The notes beneath the pieces were generated by a model. It saw only the letters and a list, made by a program, of their open reading frames with translations, was not told the origin of the DNA and did not search any database. Below are positions 14,965 to 23,812 of a stretch of 57,267 bases of DNA, piece by piece (the first letter of the stretch is position 1; each line of letters starts with the position of its first letter). The DNA lies in assembly GCA_009778485.1 (NCBI GenBank), contig WRJQ01000004.1, positions 1 through 57,267 on the forward strand. Reading direction: 5' to 3'. The DNA is from Oscillospiraceae bacterium (lineage in GTDB: Bacteria; Bacillota; Clostridia; Oscillospirales; Oscillospiraceae). Position numbers and translations under genes: made by a program.

Positions 14965-17184
14965 ATCGACGATATAACTGAAAGATACCGCAGGCTGGAA
15001 GCTGCAGTTGGCGAAAGCACTCCCGGAGCCGACCTAAAAAGAATCCGGACCGCGTTTGAATACGCGCGGCAGGCGCATGGCGCGCAAAAACGCAAGGATG
15101 GCTCAGAGTTCATAACCCATCCGCTCGCCGCTGCCGAAATCGTCCTGGAAATCGGCCTTGACGAGGATTCAATATGCGCCGCGCTGCTCCACGACTGCAT
15201 AGAAGACACAGGGGCTTCATACGAAGAGATAGAGAAATTGTTCGGGAAAGACGTCGCAGAGATAGTCGAGGGCGTGACAAAGTTGACCCGCGTCTCGTAT
15301 CCGGGCAAGGAAAAAGGCAAAGACCAGAACAAGCAGCCAAACAAAGAAAAAGAGCAGATGGAGAATCTGCGAAAGCTCCTTATCGCGATGGCGAAAGATA
15401 TCAGGGTAATACTCATAAAAATCGCAGATCGTCTGCATAATATGCGCACGATGGAGTATCAATCCGGAGAGAAACAGCTCGAGAAGGCGCATGAGACTAT
15501 TGAGATGTACGCACCTATAGCCCACAGGCTAGGGATGCAGAAGATAAAATGGGAGCTTGAAGACTTATCGATTGAGTACCTGGATGCGTCGGCATGCAAC
15601 GATATCCGCGAGGGGCTAAAACTCCGCCGCGCGCAGGATGAGAGTTTCCTTAGCAAAGTCCAGGACATGATACGCGCAAGGCTGCGCGAGCTCAGCATTG
15701 AGTCCGAGGTTTCCGGGCGGATCAAGCATATGTACAGCATATACAGAAAGATGTTCAACCAGATCAAGAACCGCGAGCTTTCGGAAGTGCTCGACCTTTA
15801 CGCATTTCGCGTCATTGTCAACGACATAGCAGATTGCTACAACGTGCTTGGCTGCATACATGATATTTTCCACCCAATGCCGGGGAACTTCAAGGATTAT
15901 ATCAGCACGCCAAAACCGAATATGTACCAGAGTCTCCACACATCCGTCATAGGCGGCGACGGCGTTCCTTTCGAGGTTCAGATACGCACGCATGAAATGC
16001 ACCATACTGCCGAGTACGGCATTGCCGCGCACTGGAAGTACAAGCAGGAAGAAGGCGGAAAAGTAGCCGACGAGGAAAAGTTCGCGTGGGTCAGGAGGCT
16101 TCTGGAGTCCCAGCAGGACTCAGACGCGCAGGATTTCATCCAGGCACTAAAGGTAGATATGTTCGCCGACGAAGTTTATGTCTTCACGCCCAGCGGCGAT
16201 GTGCGCAACCTGCCTGCGGGCGCCACTCCGATCGATTTCGCATACAGCATCCACTCCGAAGTCGGCAACAGGATGACAGGCGCCATCGTGAACGGGCGAA
16301 TGGTGCCGTATACGCATGTCTTGCACAGCGGCGACGTCGTCAGGATCCTGACTTCAAACTCCGCAAAAGGGCCGAGCCGCGACTGGCTGGATATTATCAA
16401 GAGCCCGGAGGCGCGAAATAAGATCCGGCAATGGTTCAAAAAAGAAAGGCGCGAAGAAAATATCATCCACGGCAAAATGGCGTTCGAGTCAGAGCTTCGC
16501 CTGGCGAACCTGAGCATGGCCGACCTTTCGCGCGACGATGTGCTGGCGAAACTGCTTGAAAGGCTTGCGTTCGGGACTTTTGACGAGCTGTGCGCAGCTA
16601 TGGGTTATGGCGGCATTTCGGCGCAAAGAGTAGTGAACAGGATCCGCGACGATTTGCGCCAGGCGACGAAAGCCAAGAAGAAGGAAGACCAGCAAAAGCC
16701 CGGCAGGGACGACGCCCGGCAGGCGCGGCCCCAGCATGGGGTCATGGTCGAAGGTCTGGACAACTGCCTCGTAAGGTTCGCTCACTGCTGCGAGCCCGTC
16801 CCGGGGGACCTTGTCACGGGGTTTATCACGCGCGGCCTGGGCGTATCCGTCCACAGGCAGGATTGCGGCAACTATATAAAATCCGGCGCGCAGCCGGGCG
16901 ACCCGGGCAGGTGGGTGAACGTCTCCTGGGCGGATACTGAAGGAAAGGCTTACCCGACAGGCATCACGCTGACTGCAAGCGACAGGGCCGGCCTGGTCGT
17001 CGATGTGGCGTCGATACTGAACAAGCTGAATATCAAGATATCCTCATTTACAGCCAAAGACGCCGGCGCGGGGGGAGTCGCGGTATCCGTGACGATTGAC
17101 GTAAAGAACCGCGACGAGCTTGTGGCGGCAATGGCGAGGCTCATGTCCGTACAGGGCGTCACCGATATCCGCAGGGCAGGGTGA
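14965..17184 (+). CDS. relA: Bifunctional (p)ppGpp synthetase/hydrolase, anomalous start
   Basis: Rel enzyme that makes and degrades (p)ppGpp in the stringent response. Domains in order: HD hydrolase (FITHPLAAAEIV, ALLHDCIEDT), synthetase (YAFRVIVNDI, NFKDYISTPKPNMYQSLHT, VQIRTHEMH), TGS (VYVFTPSGDVRNLPAGAT) and a C-terminal ACT domain. HD-domain coding continues upstream to the stop at 14944 without any in-frame ATG, GTG or TTG. The first in-frame common start, TTG 15238, would remove the HD domain. GGGAGGTG at 14950-14957 points to ATC 14965 (or GTC 14962) as start, giving about 739 residues, the usual length. A TTG at 14960 is out of frame. Either a rare AUC start or a one-base deletion is present. 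Confidence 0.88.
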   Translation: MDDITERYRRLEAAVGESTPGADLKRIRTAFEYARQAHGAQKRKDGSEFITHPLAAAEIVLEIGLDEDSICAALLHDCIEDTGASYEEIEKLFGKDVAEIVEGVTKLTRVSYPGKEKGKDQNKQPNKEKEQMENLRKLLIAMAKDIRVILIKIADRLHNMRTMEYQSGEKQLEKAHETIEMYAPIAHRLGMQKIKWELEDLSIEYLDASACNDIREGLKLRRAQDESFLSKVQDMIRARLRELSIESEVSGRIKHMYSIYRKMFNQIKNRELSEVLDLYAFRVIVNDIADCYNVLGCIHDIFHPMPGNFKDYISTPKPNMYQSLHTSVIGGDGVPFEVQIRTHEMHHTAEYGIAAHWKYKQEEGGKVADEEKFAWVRRLLESQQDSDAQDFIQALKVDMFADEVYVFTPSGDVRNLPAGATPIDFAYSIHSEVGNRMTGAIVNGRMVPYTHVLHSGDVVRILTSNSAKGPSRDWLDIIKSPEARNKIRQWFKKERREENIIHGKMAFESELRLANLSMADLSRDDVLAKLLERLAFGTFDELCAAMGYGGISAQRVVNRIRDDLRQATKAKKKEDQQKPGRDDARQARPQHGVMVEGLDNCLVRFAHCCEPVPGDLVTGFITRGLGVSVHRQDCGNYIKSGAQPGDPGRWVNVSWADTEGKAYPTGITLTASDRAGLVVDVASILNKLNIKISSFTAKDAGAGGVAVSVTIDVKNRDELVAAMARLMSVQGVTDIRRAG

Positions 17185-17193
17185 AAGGCGCCT

Positions 17194-19383
17194 ATGGATA
17201 AAGAAACGCTTGAAGGCCTGATCAGCGCCGTCATATACTACAACCCCGAAAACGGCTATTCGATATTGCGCATAGATACGCGAAGCGGCAGCGCTACGGC
17301 GACAGGCTGCATACCGGGCGTCAAGGCAGGGGAGAAAATATCGCTTCAAGGCACTTGGACAACGCACCCTAAGTACGGCGAACAGTTCAAGACAGAGTCG
17401 TACGAAATACTGCCGCCCAGCGGCACTGACGACGTACTCAGGTATTTATCGTCAGGGATAATCAAGAATATCGGGCCGTCAAAGGCTCGCGACATTGTTG
17501 AGAAATTTGGCGCGGAAGCGCTGCATGTCATTGAAAACGCACCGGAAAAGCTCTCCTCAATAAAGGGTATCTCGCAAAAGAGCGCGCGCCAGATTGGGGA
17601 GGATTTCCGGCGCCAGGCGGAGCTCAAGCGTCTTATTGACTTTCTGGCGGCTTACGGCATCAAGCCGCTTGTCGCTATGCGCGTTTATAAAGACTATGGC
17701 GATGATTCCCTGGATGCAGTCAGGGAGAACCCATATATAATCGCGGGCGACGCTTACGGCGCAGAGTTCTCCGAAGCGGACGCGATAGCTCTCGAGCTGG
17801 GTTTCGCGAGCGACGCTCCGGAGCGCGTATCAGCGGCAATAGTATTTGAGCTGGTGTACAATCTTGGCAACGGGCATACTTTCATACCCAGGCTAAAGCT
17901 TACGGCGGTTACTGACGAGCTCATCGGCGCGGGGAGCGATGCCGTCGAGGAAGCTCTCGATGCGCTCTGCGAGTGCGGCGACGTCGTACAGGAAACTGTC
18001 GCCGGTGAAGAAGCCTGTTACCTGCGGCATATGCACGAGGCAGAGAAGTACACGGCAGACCGGCTGAAAGACATGATCCGCCCTATCGACAAGCCGGACA
18101 AGCTGGCGGAACTCATCGCCGGCATCGAACGCGGGCAGGCTATCGGCTACGCGGCTTTACAGAGGAAGGCTCTCGAACTCGCTGCCGGCAGCGGCGTCAT
18201 GGCGCTCACAGGCGGCCCTGGTACCGGCAAGACGACCGCAGTACGCGGGATTCTCATGCTGATGGACGAGCTTAGCTTGAAAACCTTGCTGTGCGCGCCT
18301 ACCGGCAGAGCCGCGAAAAGGCTCTCCGAGACATGCCGCAGGAGCGCAGCGACGATACACCGCATGCTGGGCGCAAGCCCCGGCGAGGATGATTTGCTGC
18401 TGTTTGACCACGACGAGAGCAATCCACTTAATGCCGACGTCGTGATTGTCGACGAGTCGTCGATGGTAGACGTGGCCTTAATGAGCGCCTTGCTCGCAGC
18501 GATGCCCAAAGGCTCGCGGCTTATTATGGTCGGCGACGCCGACCAGCTCCCCCCTGTAGGGCCGGGCAGCGTGTTCGCGGATGCGATCAAGAGCGGAGTT
18601 GTGCCCACAGTAGCGCTTACGGAGATATTCAGGCAGGCCGAAGGAAGCGGGATCGTGCGCGGCGCGCACAGCGTCAACAATGGGGTCATGCCTGAGCTGA
18701 GGGAGAAATACCCTGACATGTTTTTCCTAAAGCGTTTGACTGACGCGCAGGTGACAGAAACGGTCGCCGAGCTATACGGTAAACGCCTGCCGGAGAACAT
18801 GGGCATCGACCCTGCGCAGATTCAAGTGCTCTCGCCAACCAGGAGACGGGAAGCGGGAACGCTGCTGCTCAACGAGCGTCTGCGTGAAGCCGTGAACCCG
18901 CGCAACCCGCGCAAAAAGGAGAAGCAATATGGCAGTTTCCTTTTTCGGGTCGGCGACAGGGTTATGCAAATCAGAAACAATTATGATATAATCTGGAAAA
19001 GCCCGGATGGATTTGAAGATGGCACGGGCGTCTTCAACGGCGACGTTGGGGTTATTACCGCGATCAGCCACGAAAAGGAGACTGTCACGGTAGACTACGA
19101 GGAGAAACTGGTCGACTATCTGTTCGAGCAGCTTCCTGAGCTCGAACCCGCATTCGCGATGACAGTCCACAAGTCGCAGGGCAGCGAGTATAGCGCGGTG
19201 ATCCTCACAATGGCTGACGCCGCTCCCGCGCTGCTGACGCGCAGCGTGCTGTATACTGCCATGACGCGGGCGAAGGATCTGCTTGTGATAGTCGGTAACC
19301 CCGACGTGATGCAGAGAATGGTGGGCAATGACAGAAGGCAACGGCGCTACAGCGGGCTGCGCGCGAGGCTGGCGGACGGATGA
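17194..19383 (+). CDS. recD2: RecD2/YrrC-type 5'-3' DNA helicase
   Basis: Superfamily 1B helicase of DNA repair. The N-terminal part (1-310) holds the OB-like and helix-hairpin-helix region typical of RecD2 (SSGIIKNIGPSKARDIVEKFG, SIKGISQKSA). The motor follows: Walker A ALTGGPGTGKTTAV (about residue 345), LCAPTGRAAKRL, Walker B VVIVDESSMVD, VGDADQLPPVGPG, and near the end AFAMTVHKSQGSEY and YTAMTRAKDLLVIVG. At 729 residues it has the expected length and no RecBC partners. ATG 17194 is 9 bp behind rel, so the two are likely co-transcribed. Confidence 0.95.
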   Translation: MDKETLEGLISAVIYYNPENGYSILRIDTRSGSATATGCIPGVKAGEKISLQGTWTTHPKYGEQFKTESYEILPPSGTDDVLRYLSSGIIKNIGPSKARDIVEKFGAEALHVIENAPEKLSSIKGISQKSARQIGEDFRRQAELKRLIDFLAAYGIKPLVAMRVYKDYGDDSLDAVRENPYIIAGDAYGAEFSEADAIALELGFASDAPERVSAAIVFELVYNLGNGHTFIPRLKLTAVTDELIGAGSDAVEEALDALCECGDVVQETVAGEEACYLRHMHEAEKYTADRLKDMIRPIDKPDKLAELIAGIERGQAIGYAALQRKALELAAGSGVMALTGGPGTGKTTAVRGILMLMDELSLKTLLCAPTGRAAKRLSETCRRSAATIHRMLGASPGEDDLLLFDHDESNPLNADVVIVDESSMVDVALMSALLAAMPKGSRLIMVGDADQLPPVGPGSVFADAIKSGVVPTVALTEIFRQAEGSGIVRGAHSVNNGVMPELREKYPDMFFLKRLTDAQVTETVAELYGKRLPENMGIDPAQIQVLSPTRRREAGTLLLNERLREAVNPRNPRKKEKQYGSFLFRVGDRVMQIRNNYDIIWKSPDGFEDGTGVFNGDVGVITAISHEKETVTVDYEEKLVDYLFEQLPELEPAFAMTVHKSQGSEYSAVILTMADAAPALLTRSVLYTAMTRAKDLLVIVGNPDVMQRMVGNDRRQRRYSGLRARLADG

Positions 19384-19388
19384 GCGGC

Positions 19389-19473
19389 GTGGCGAGCTCC
19401 GTGGTGAGCGCCGTGGCGAGCGGCGTGTGTGCCAGGCGTGCCAGGCGTGCCAGATGTGCCCTATGTGTTAGGT
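19389..19473. repeat. Two adjoining minisatellites
   Basis: Three 12-nt units of the type GTGGCGAGCKCC (19389-19424) are followed by five 9-nt units beginning GTGCCAGGC (19429-19473), filling the gap between recD2 and comF. The repeats end where the comF SD (TTAGGTG) begins, so length change would alter recD2-comF spacing but not the proteins. Confidence 0.85.
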
Positions 19474-19480
19474 GCGCGCG

Positions 19481-20131
19481 ATGAGCTTTCTATCTTCTTT
19501 GCTCGATCTGCTCTTCCCTCCAAAATGCGTATTCTGCGGCAAGATAACGGACGACTCCGCCGATTCCCATTGCGTAAAATGCGCCGGAAAGCTGCCGATG
19601 ACCAACAACGGCGGCAGGAGCGCAGGCGACTTCTTCAATTACTGCGTCTCGCCGCTGTACTACGAGGACGATGTACGCAAGTCGATTTTGCGTTTCAAGT
19701 TCAAAGGCTCGACATACTATGCGGGCGCATACGGCATGATTCTCGCCGCTTGCATAGCAAGGTATGTCAGCGATCGATACGACCTTATCACATGGGTACC
19801 GCTCAGCGAAAAACGAAGGCGGACGCGCGGTTACGACCAGGCGATGCTGATCGCGCTTGCGGCGGCGGGCGAGCTGGGCTGCGAAGCCGCAGAGACACTA
19901 AGAAAGGCGCGTGATACGCCTGCGCAGTCCGAGATCACTGCTCTCTCTGAGCGCCGGGCAAATATTATGGGCGCTTACCGCGTCGCCGACCCGAGTCTGG
20001 TCGAAGGGAAAAGTCTCCTTTTGATTGACGACGTCATAACTTCCGGGTCGACTCTCTCTGAGTGCTCGCGAGTCCTGCTTGCGGCCGGCGCGGATAAAAT
20101 CATTTGCGCGACGCTGGCGAGAGCGGGCTGA
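19481..20131 (+). CDS. comFC: ComF-family phosphoribosyltransferase-like protein
   Basis: ComFC/GntX family protein linked to DNA uptake in naturally competent bacteria, though it is widespread outside them. The N-terminal zinc ribbon reads LLFPPKCVFCGK...SHCVKCAGKLP (Cys pairs about residues 15-40). The C-terminal PRTase motif is SLLLIDDVITSGSTLSEC, and RRRTRGYDQAMLIA is the family arginine-rich loop. At 216 residues the length is normal. ATG 19481 is preferred over GTG 19472 because of the upstream TTAGGTG. There is no comFA helicase nearby. Confidence 0.9.
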   Translation: MSFLSSLLDLLFPPKCVFCGKITDDSADSHCVKCAGKLPMTNNGGRSAGDFFNYCVSPLYYEDDVRKSILRFKFKGSTYYAGAYGMILAACIARYVSDRYDLITWVPLSEKRRRTRGYDQAMLIALAAAGELGCEAAETLRKARDTPAQSEITALSERRANIMGAYRVADPSLVEGKSLLLIDDVITSGSTLSECSRVLLAAGADKIICATLARAG

Positions 20132-20181
20132 TATGGCGTCCGTGATGGGCGTTCAGTGGGGCGGGTTAACCGCAATATATT

Positions 20182-20213
20182 AGGAGGTGGCTTCCAAGGT
20201 TCCCAGGGAAGCC
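20182..20213 (+). promoter_or_regulatory. Hairpin between a strong SD and the mreB start
   Basis: AGGAGGTGG begins at 20182, but the only usable start is ATG 20225, about 37 nt away. GGCTTCC (20189-20195) can pair with GGAAGCC (20207-20213). If folded, the SD comes to about 12 nt from the ATG. This reads as an SD presented across a stem. Confidence 0.55.
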
Positions 20214-20224
20214 GTTAAGTTGAA

Positions 20225-21253
20225 ATGATATTTGGCAGAGACATAGGCATAGACCTTGGCACGACGTATGTGCTGGTGTCAACCCGGGGCAAGGGCGTCA
20301 TACTTCGAGAGCCCGCAGTCGTTGCAATGGACAAGAACACAGGGCGGCTCTTGAACATAGGCATGGCCGCGCAGCGCATGCTGGGCAGGACTCCGGGCAA
20401 TATAGTGGCTATACGCCCCATCAGGGACGGCGCCATATCTGATTATGACATGACGGAACGCATGCTCAAGGAGCTTGTACGCAAAGCCCTATCCTTCTCG
20501 CTGATAAAGCCGAGGATAATAATATCTGTTCCTTCCGGAATAACCGAGGTCGAGGAACGCGCCGTCATCGACGCCGGCGTAGCGGCAGGCGCGCGCAAAG
20601 TGTACCTGATGGAATCCCCCCTCGCGGCAGCAATCGGCGCCGGTATAGATATCTCTAAGCCGGAAGGCAACATGGTCATCGACATTGGCGGGGGTACAAC
20701 GGACATAGCCGTGCTGTCACTGTCAGGCGTCGTAGAGTCCGTATCGCTAAAAGCCGGCGGAGAGTCTTTCGACGACGCGCTCATTAAATATATCAGGCGT
20801 AAGCACAACGTGCTGATAGGCGACACAACCGCGGAAGAGCTAAAGAAGGGAATCGGCTGCGTCTTCCCGCGCGCGGACTCGGTTGCTATCGAAGTTAAAG
20901 GGCGCGACCTTTCTTCCGGGCTCGCGAGAGCTGTGGCAATCAGCTCGACGGATACGCTCGAAGCTTTCGAAGAGGTCAGCGAGCGGATAATCGACGGCGT
21001 ACACAGCATTCTGGAGAACACGCCGCCGGAACTGGTGGCGGACATATCCCAGAACGGGATTATCCTCACAGGCGGCAGCAGCCTGCTCTGGGGATTCGAC
21101 AAGCTGATCGCGAACCGCACAAGCATCAACACCCACACGGCAGACGACGCCGATCTTTGCGTCGCAAACGGCCTCGCAAAATCATTGGCGCGCGTCGGGG
21201 AGATGAGCGAGGGCACAATCAACCTGGCCAGAAGGCGCCAGATGAAAATATAA
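20225..21253 (+). CDS. mreB: Rod-shape protein MreB/Mbl
   Basis: Bacterial actin that guides lateral wall synthesis at the membrane. The actin-fold nucleotide motifs are DIGIDLGTTYVLV (residues 6-18), MVIDIGGGTTDIAVLSLSG (about 158-176) and GIILTGGSSLLWGFD (about 280-294). At 342 residues it is full length. The frame has a stop at 20216 and no other start nearby, so ATG 20225 is firm. It is not followed by mreC/mreD, so it may be one of several MreB paralogues (Mbl or MreBH type). htpG follows 28 bp later with its own SD. Confidence 0.93.
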   Translation: MIFGRDIGIDLGTTYVLVSTRGKGVILREPAVVAMDKNTGRLLNIGMAAQRMLGRTPGNIVAIRPIRDGAISDYDMTERMLKELVRKALSFSLIKPRIIISVPSGITEVEERAVIDAGVAAGARKVYLMESPLAAAIGAGIDISKPEGNMVIDIGGGTTDIAVLSLSGVVESVSLKAGGESFDDALIKYIRRKHNVLIGDTTAEELKKGIGCVFPRADSVAIEVKGRDLSSGLARAVAISSTDTLEAFEEVSERIIDGVHSILENTPPELVADISQNGIILTGGSSLLWGFDKLIANRTSINTHTADDADLCVANGLAKSLARVGEMSEGTINLARRRQMKI

Positions 21254-21281
21254 TGATGCAATAAGGAGGTTGCCCCCGAAA

Positions 21282-23210
21282 ATGGCGAAGAAACAGTTTA
21301 AATCCGAATCGAAGCGGCTGCTTGACCTGATGGTGAACTCCATCTACACGCACAAGGAAATATTCCTGCGCGAACTGATATCGAACGCATCCGACGCGAT
21401 CGATAAACTATGCTACATATCCCTGACCGACGATAAAGTCGGAATGACCCGCGACGACTTCAAAATCGTCATCGAAGCCGATAAAGAAAACAGGACGCTG
21501 AAAATCAGCGACAATGGAGTCGGCATGACAGCGGAAGAGCTGGAGTCGAATCTCGGCGTCATTGCGAGAAGCGGCTCTCTCCAGTTCAAGAATGAAATGG
21601 AAGAAGGCAGCGAGGATATCGATATAATCGGTCAATTCGGCGTCGGGTTCTACTCGGCGTTCATGATAGCGTCGCGCGTCACGGTGACATCCCGCGCATA
21701 CGGCGCAGACTCCGGCAACCAATGGGTGTCGGAGGGATCCGACGGCTACACTGTGTCGCAGTGCGCGAGAGACAGCATTGGCACGGATATAATCATCGAA
21801 GTCAAGGCAGACACGGATGACGAAAACTACAGCGAGTACCTCGAAGAGCACACGCTGCATAACCTGATAAAGAAGTACTCGGACTATATCCGCTGGCCGA
21901 TAAACATGGAGGTTACAAAAAGCCGCCAGATCGAAACCGACGAAACCGACGACAAGGGGAACAAGAAAAAAAGCTGGGAAGATTATACTGAGATCGAGAC
22001 AGTCAACAGCAGGATCCCGATATGGCAACGGGCGAAAAGCGAGGCCACAGACGAGGATTGCGCCGCTTTCTATAAAGAAAAGTTTTCCGACTATACCGAC
22101 CCTGCGGCGATAATACGCGTGAGCGCCGAGGGCGCAGCCGTCAGCTACCAGGCGATGCTCTTCATCCCGGCAGTCGCCCCGTATGACTACTTCACGCGCG
22201 AGTACCAGGCGGGGCTCCAGCTCTACTCGTCCGGCGTTATGATAATGGAACACTGCGGGGATCTGCTGCCCGAGCATTTCCGTTTCGTGCGGGGCGTCGT
22301 CGATTCTCCGGACTTCTCGCTCAACATCTCGCGGGAGATGCTTCAGCACGACCGCCAGCTTAAAACGATAGCGTCGAACATTGAAAAGAAGATAAAGGCG
22401 GAGCTGCTGCGGCTGCTGGAAAACGACTTTGAGAAGTATGAAGGCTTCTACAAGAGTTTCGGCATCCAGCTTAAATACGGTATCGTCAACGGTTTCGGGG
22501 TCAATCGGGAGCTTCTGTCAGACCTCCTCATTTTCTACTCATCCAAAGAAGAGAAGATGATCCCGCTGTCGCAGTATGTGAGCAACATGCCGGAAGATCA
22601 AAAACACATATACTATGCCGCCGGCGAGAGCAAGGCGCTGCTGGACAAAATGCCGCAGGCGGAGCAGGTGCGCGATAAAGGGTACGACATTCTTTACCTC
22701 ACCGAGGAGATCGACGAGTTCGTAGCGCGCACGCTGATGAACTTTGATGAGAAGGAGCTGCGCTCGGTCAACGACGCCGACCTTGAGCTGGAGAGCGAGG
22801 AAGAAAAGAAAGAAGCCGAGCAGCTTGAAACGGACCACAAGGATCTTCTTGAGTTTGTCAAGGAGTCGCTCGAGGGTAAAATCGTGGCAGCCAGGCTATC
22901 CCACAAGCTCAAGAGCGCCCCGGTCTGCCTCGCAGCGCAGGGCGACATCAGTCTCGAGATGGAGCGCTATTTCAAAGCCATGCAGGGCCGCCAGGACAGC
23001 ATGATTGGAGATATGAAGGCCGAGCGCGTCCTGGAACTAAACCCCGCGCATCCTTCGTTCGCAGCTTTGAAAGACGCGTTTGAGAGCGACAAGGACAAGG
23101 CTGCCGGCTACGCAGGGCTGCTGTACGGCCAGGCGCTGCTTATCGCAGGAGTCCCGCTCGAGGACCCAGCGGAGTTCTCGGAGCTTGTGAGCAAGTTCGC
23201 TTTCGACTAA
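21282..23210 (+). CDS. htpG: Molecular chaperone HtpG (Hsp90)
   Basis: ATP-dependent Hsp90 chaperone in the cytosol. The GHKL ATP-binding domain has ELISNASDAIDKL (about residues 29-41), KISDNGVGMTAEEL and IGQFGVGFYSAFM, and the middle domain has SGVMIMEHCGDLLPEHFRFVRGVVDS. At 642 residues it has the bacterial length, without the eukaryotic charged linker. ATG 21282 lies 11 nt after AAGGAGGT; the frame is open upstream to TTG 21270 but that start overlaps the SD. There is no CIRCE element in the 28-bp gap, so it is either read through from mreB or controlled otherwise. Confidence 0.97.
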   Translation: MAKKQFKSESKRLLDLMVNSIYTHKEIFLRELISNASDAIDKLCYISLTDDKVGMTRDDFKIVIEADKENRTLKISDNGVGMTAEELESNLGVIARSGSLQFKNEMEEGSEDIDIIGQFGVGFYSAFMIASRVTVTSRAYGADSGNQWVSEGSDGYTVSQCARDSIGTDIIIEVKADTDDENYSEYLEEHTLHNLIKKYSDYIRWPINMEVTKSRQIETDETDDKGNKKKSWEDYTEIETVNSRIPIWQRAKSEATDEDCAAFYKEKFSDYTDPAAIIRVSAEGAAVSYQAMLFIPAVAPYDYFTREYQAGLQLYSSGVMIMEHCGDLLPEHFRFVRGVVDSPDFSLNISREMLQHDRQLKTIASNIEKKIKAELLRLLENDFEKYEGFYKSFGIQLKYGIVNGFGVNRELLSDLLIFYSSKEEKMIPLSQYVSNMPEDQKHIYYAAGESKALLDKMPQAEQVRDKGYDILYLTEEIDEFVARTLMNFDEKELRSVNDADLELESEEEKKEAEQLETDHKDLLEFVKESLEGKIVAARLSHKLKSAPVCLAAQGDISLEMERYFKAMQGRQDSMIGDMKAERVLELNPAHPSFAALKDAFESDKDKAAGYAGLLYGQALLIAGVPLEDPAEFSELVSKFAFD

Positions 23211-23216
23211 AGTAGT

Positions 23217-23236
23217 GGGTACCTGAACAGACACAG
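23217..23236 (+). repeat. GGTACCTGAACAG repeat, half copy (left)
   Basis: The 20 nt from 23217 to 23236 match, inverted and with two mismatches, 26284-26302. They contain the GGGTACCTGAACAG arm of the palindromes at 25226 and 51562. It lies 7 bp after htpG. Confidence 0.75.
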
Positions 23237-23265
23237 TATTATATTTATAAAGGGGGACCTATCAA

Positions 23266-23763
23266 ATGGCAGACTATGTAATGAATACCGATGGCGAGTA
23301 CGGCAAGTACATCACGCAAAACCTCCAGGCGCCGCCGATGAACGAAGAGTTCAACGAAATGTACAAAAAGTGGGCGTCGCGCCTGCTCTGGATGGACACG
23401 AACGTCGTACCCGGAGCCTTCCAGATGAACACCTCATGGTACACCAAAGCCCCTGACTTCCGCCCGCTGTACAGGCACGAGGAACACGTCCACGACTTTG
23501 ACGAGATGATAGGCTTTCTCGGATCGAACTATGAAGACCCGTATGATCTCGGAGCTGTGATAGAGATTGGAATCAACGGCGAACTGCACAGGCTCACGAA
23601 AAGCTCGATAATCTTCATGCCCGCCGGAGTGAAGCACCTGCCGCTCTCGATACTGGAAATGGAGCGCCCGGTCCTGCACTTCTCGATCTCCATGAGCCCG
23701 ACCTACACAAGCACAAGAACCGAAGGTATGAAAGAAGGCGAAACGAGCCTGTACAGCTACTGA
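23266..23763 (+). CDS. Small cupin protein, copy 2
   Basis: A 165-residue single-domain cupin paralogous to the gene at 11029. Shared stretches include GEYGKY, NLQAP/ELQAP, LLWMD, PGAFQMNT and the cupin motifs EEHVHDFDEMIGF and FMPAGVKHLP, so the His/Glu metal ligands are conserved in both copies. ATG 23266 follows AAGGGGGACC. Unlike copy 1 it stands outside the keto-acid operon, next to a dipeptidase and facing a bicupin gene, inside a block bounded by inverted repeats. Function unknown: a paralogue of a pathway cupin, or the same activity under separate control. Confidence 0.8.
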   Translation: MADYVMNTDGEYGKYITQNLQAPPMNEEFNEMYKKWASRLLWMDTNVVPGAFQMNTSWYTKAPDFRPLYRHEEHVHDFDEMIGFLGSNYEDPYDLGAVIEIGINGELHRLTKSSIIFMPAGVKHLPLSILEMERPVLHFSISMSPTYTSTRTEGMKEGETSLYSY

Positions 23764-23812
23764 CTCGCTTTCAAGTGCTTAGGGGGGCAGCGAAACGTCC
23801 CCTGGTAATGAT

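Noticed and set aside
15238-15240. TTG as the true rel start
   Set aside because: It would cut away the HD domain whose coding is clear upstream, and has no SD.
19429-19914. 161-residue open frame with VPGVPDVP start
   Set aside because: Starts in the minisatellite and overlaps comF in another frame; comF has clear PRTase and zinc-ribbon motifs.
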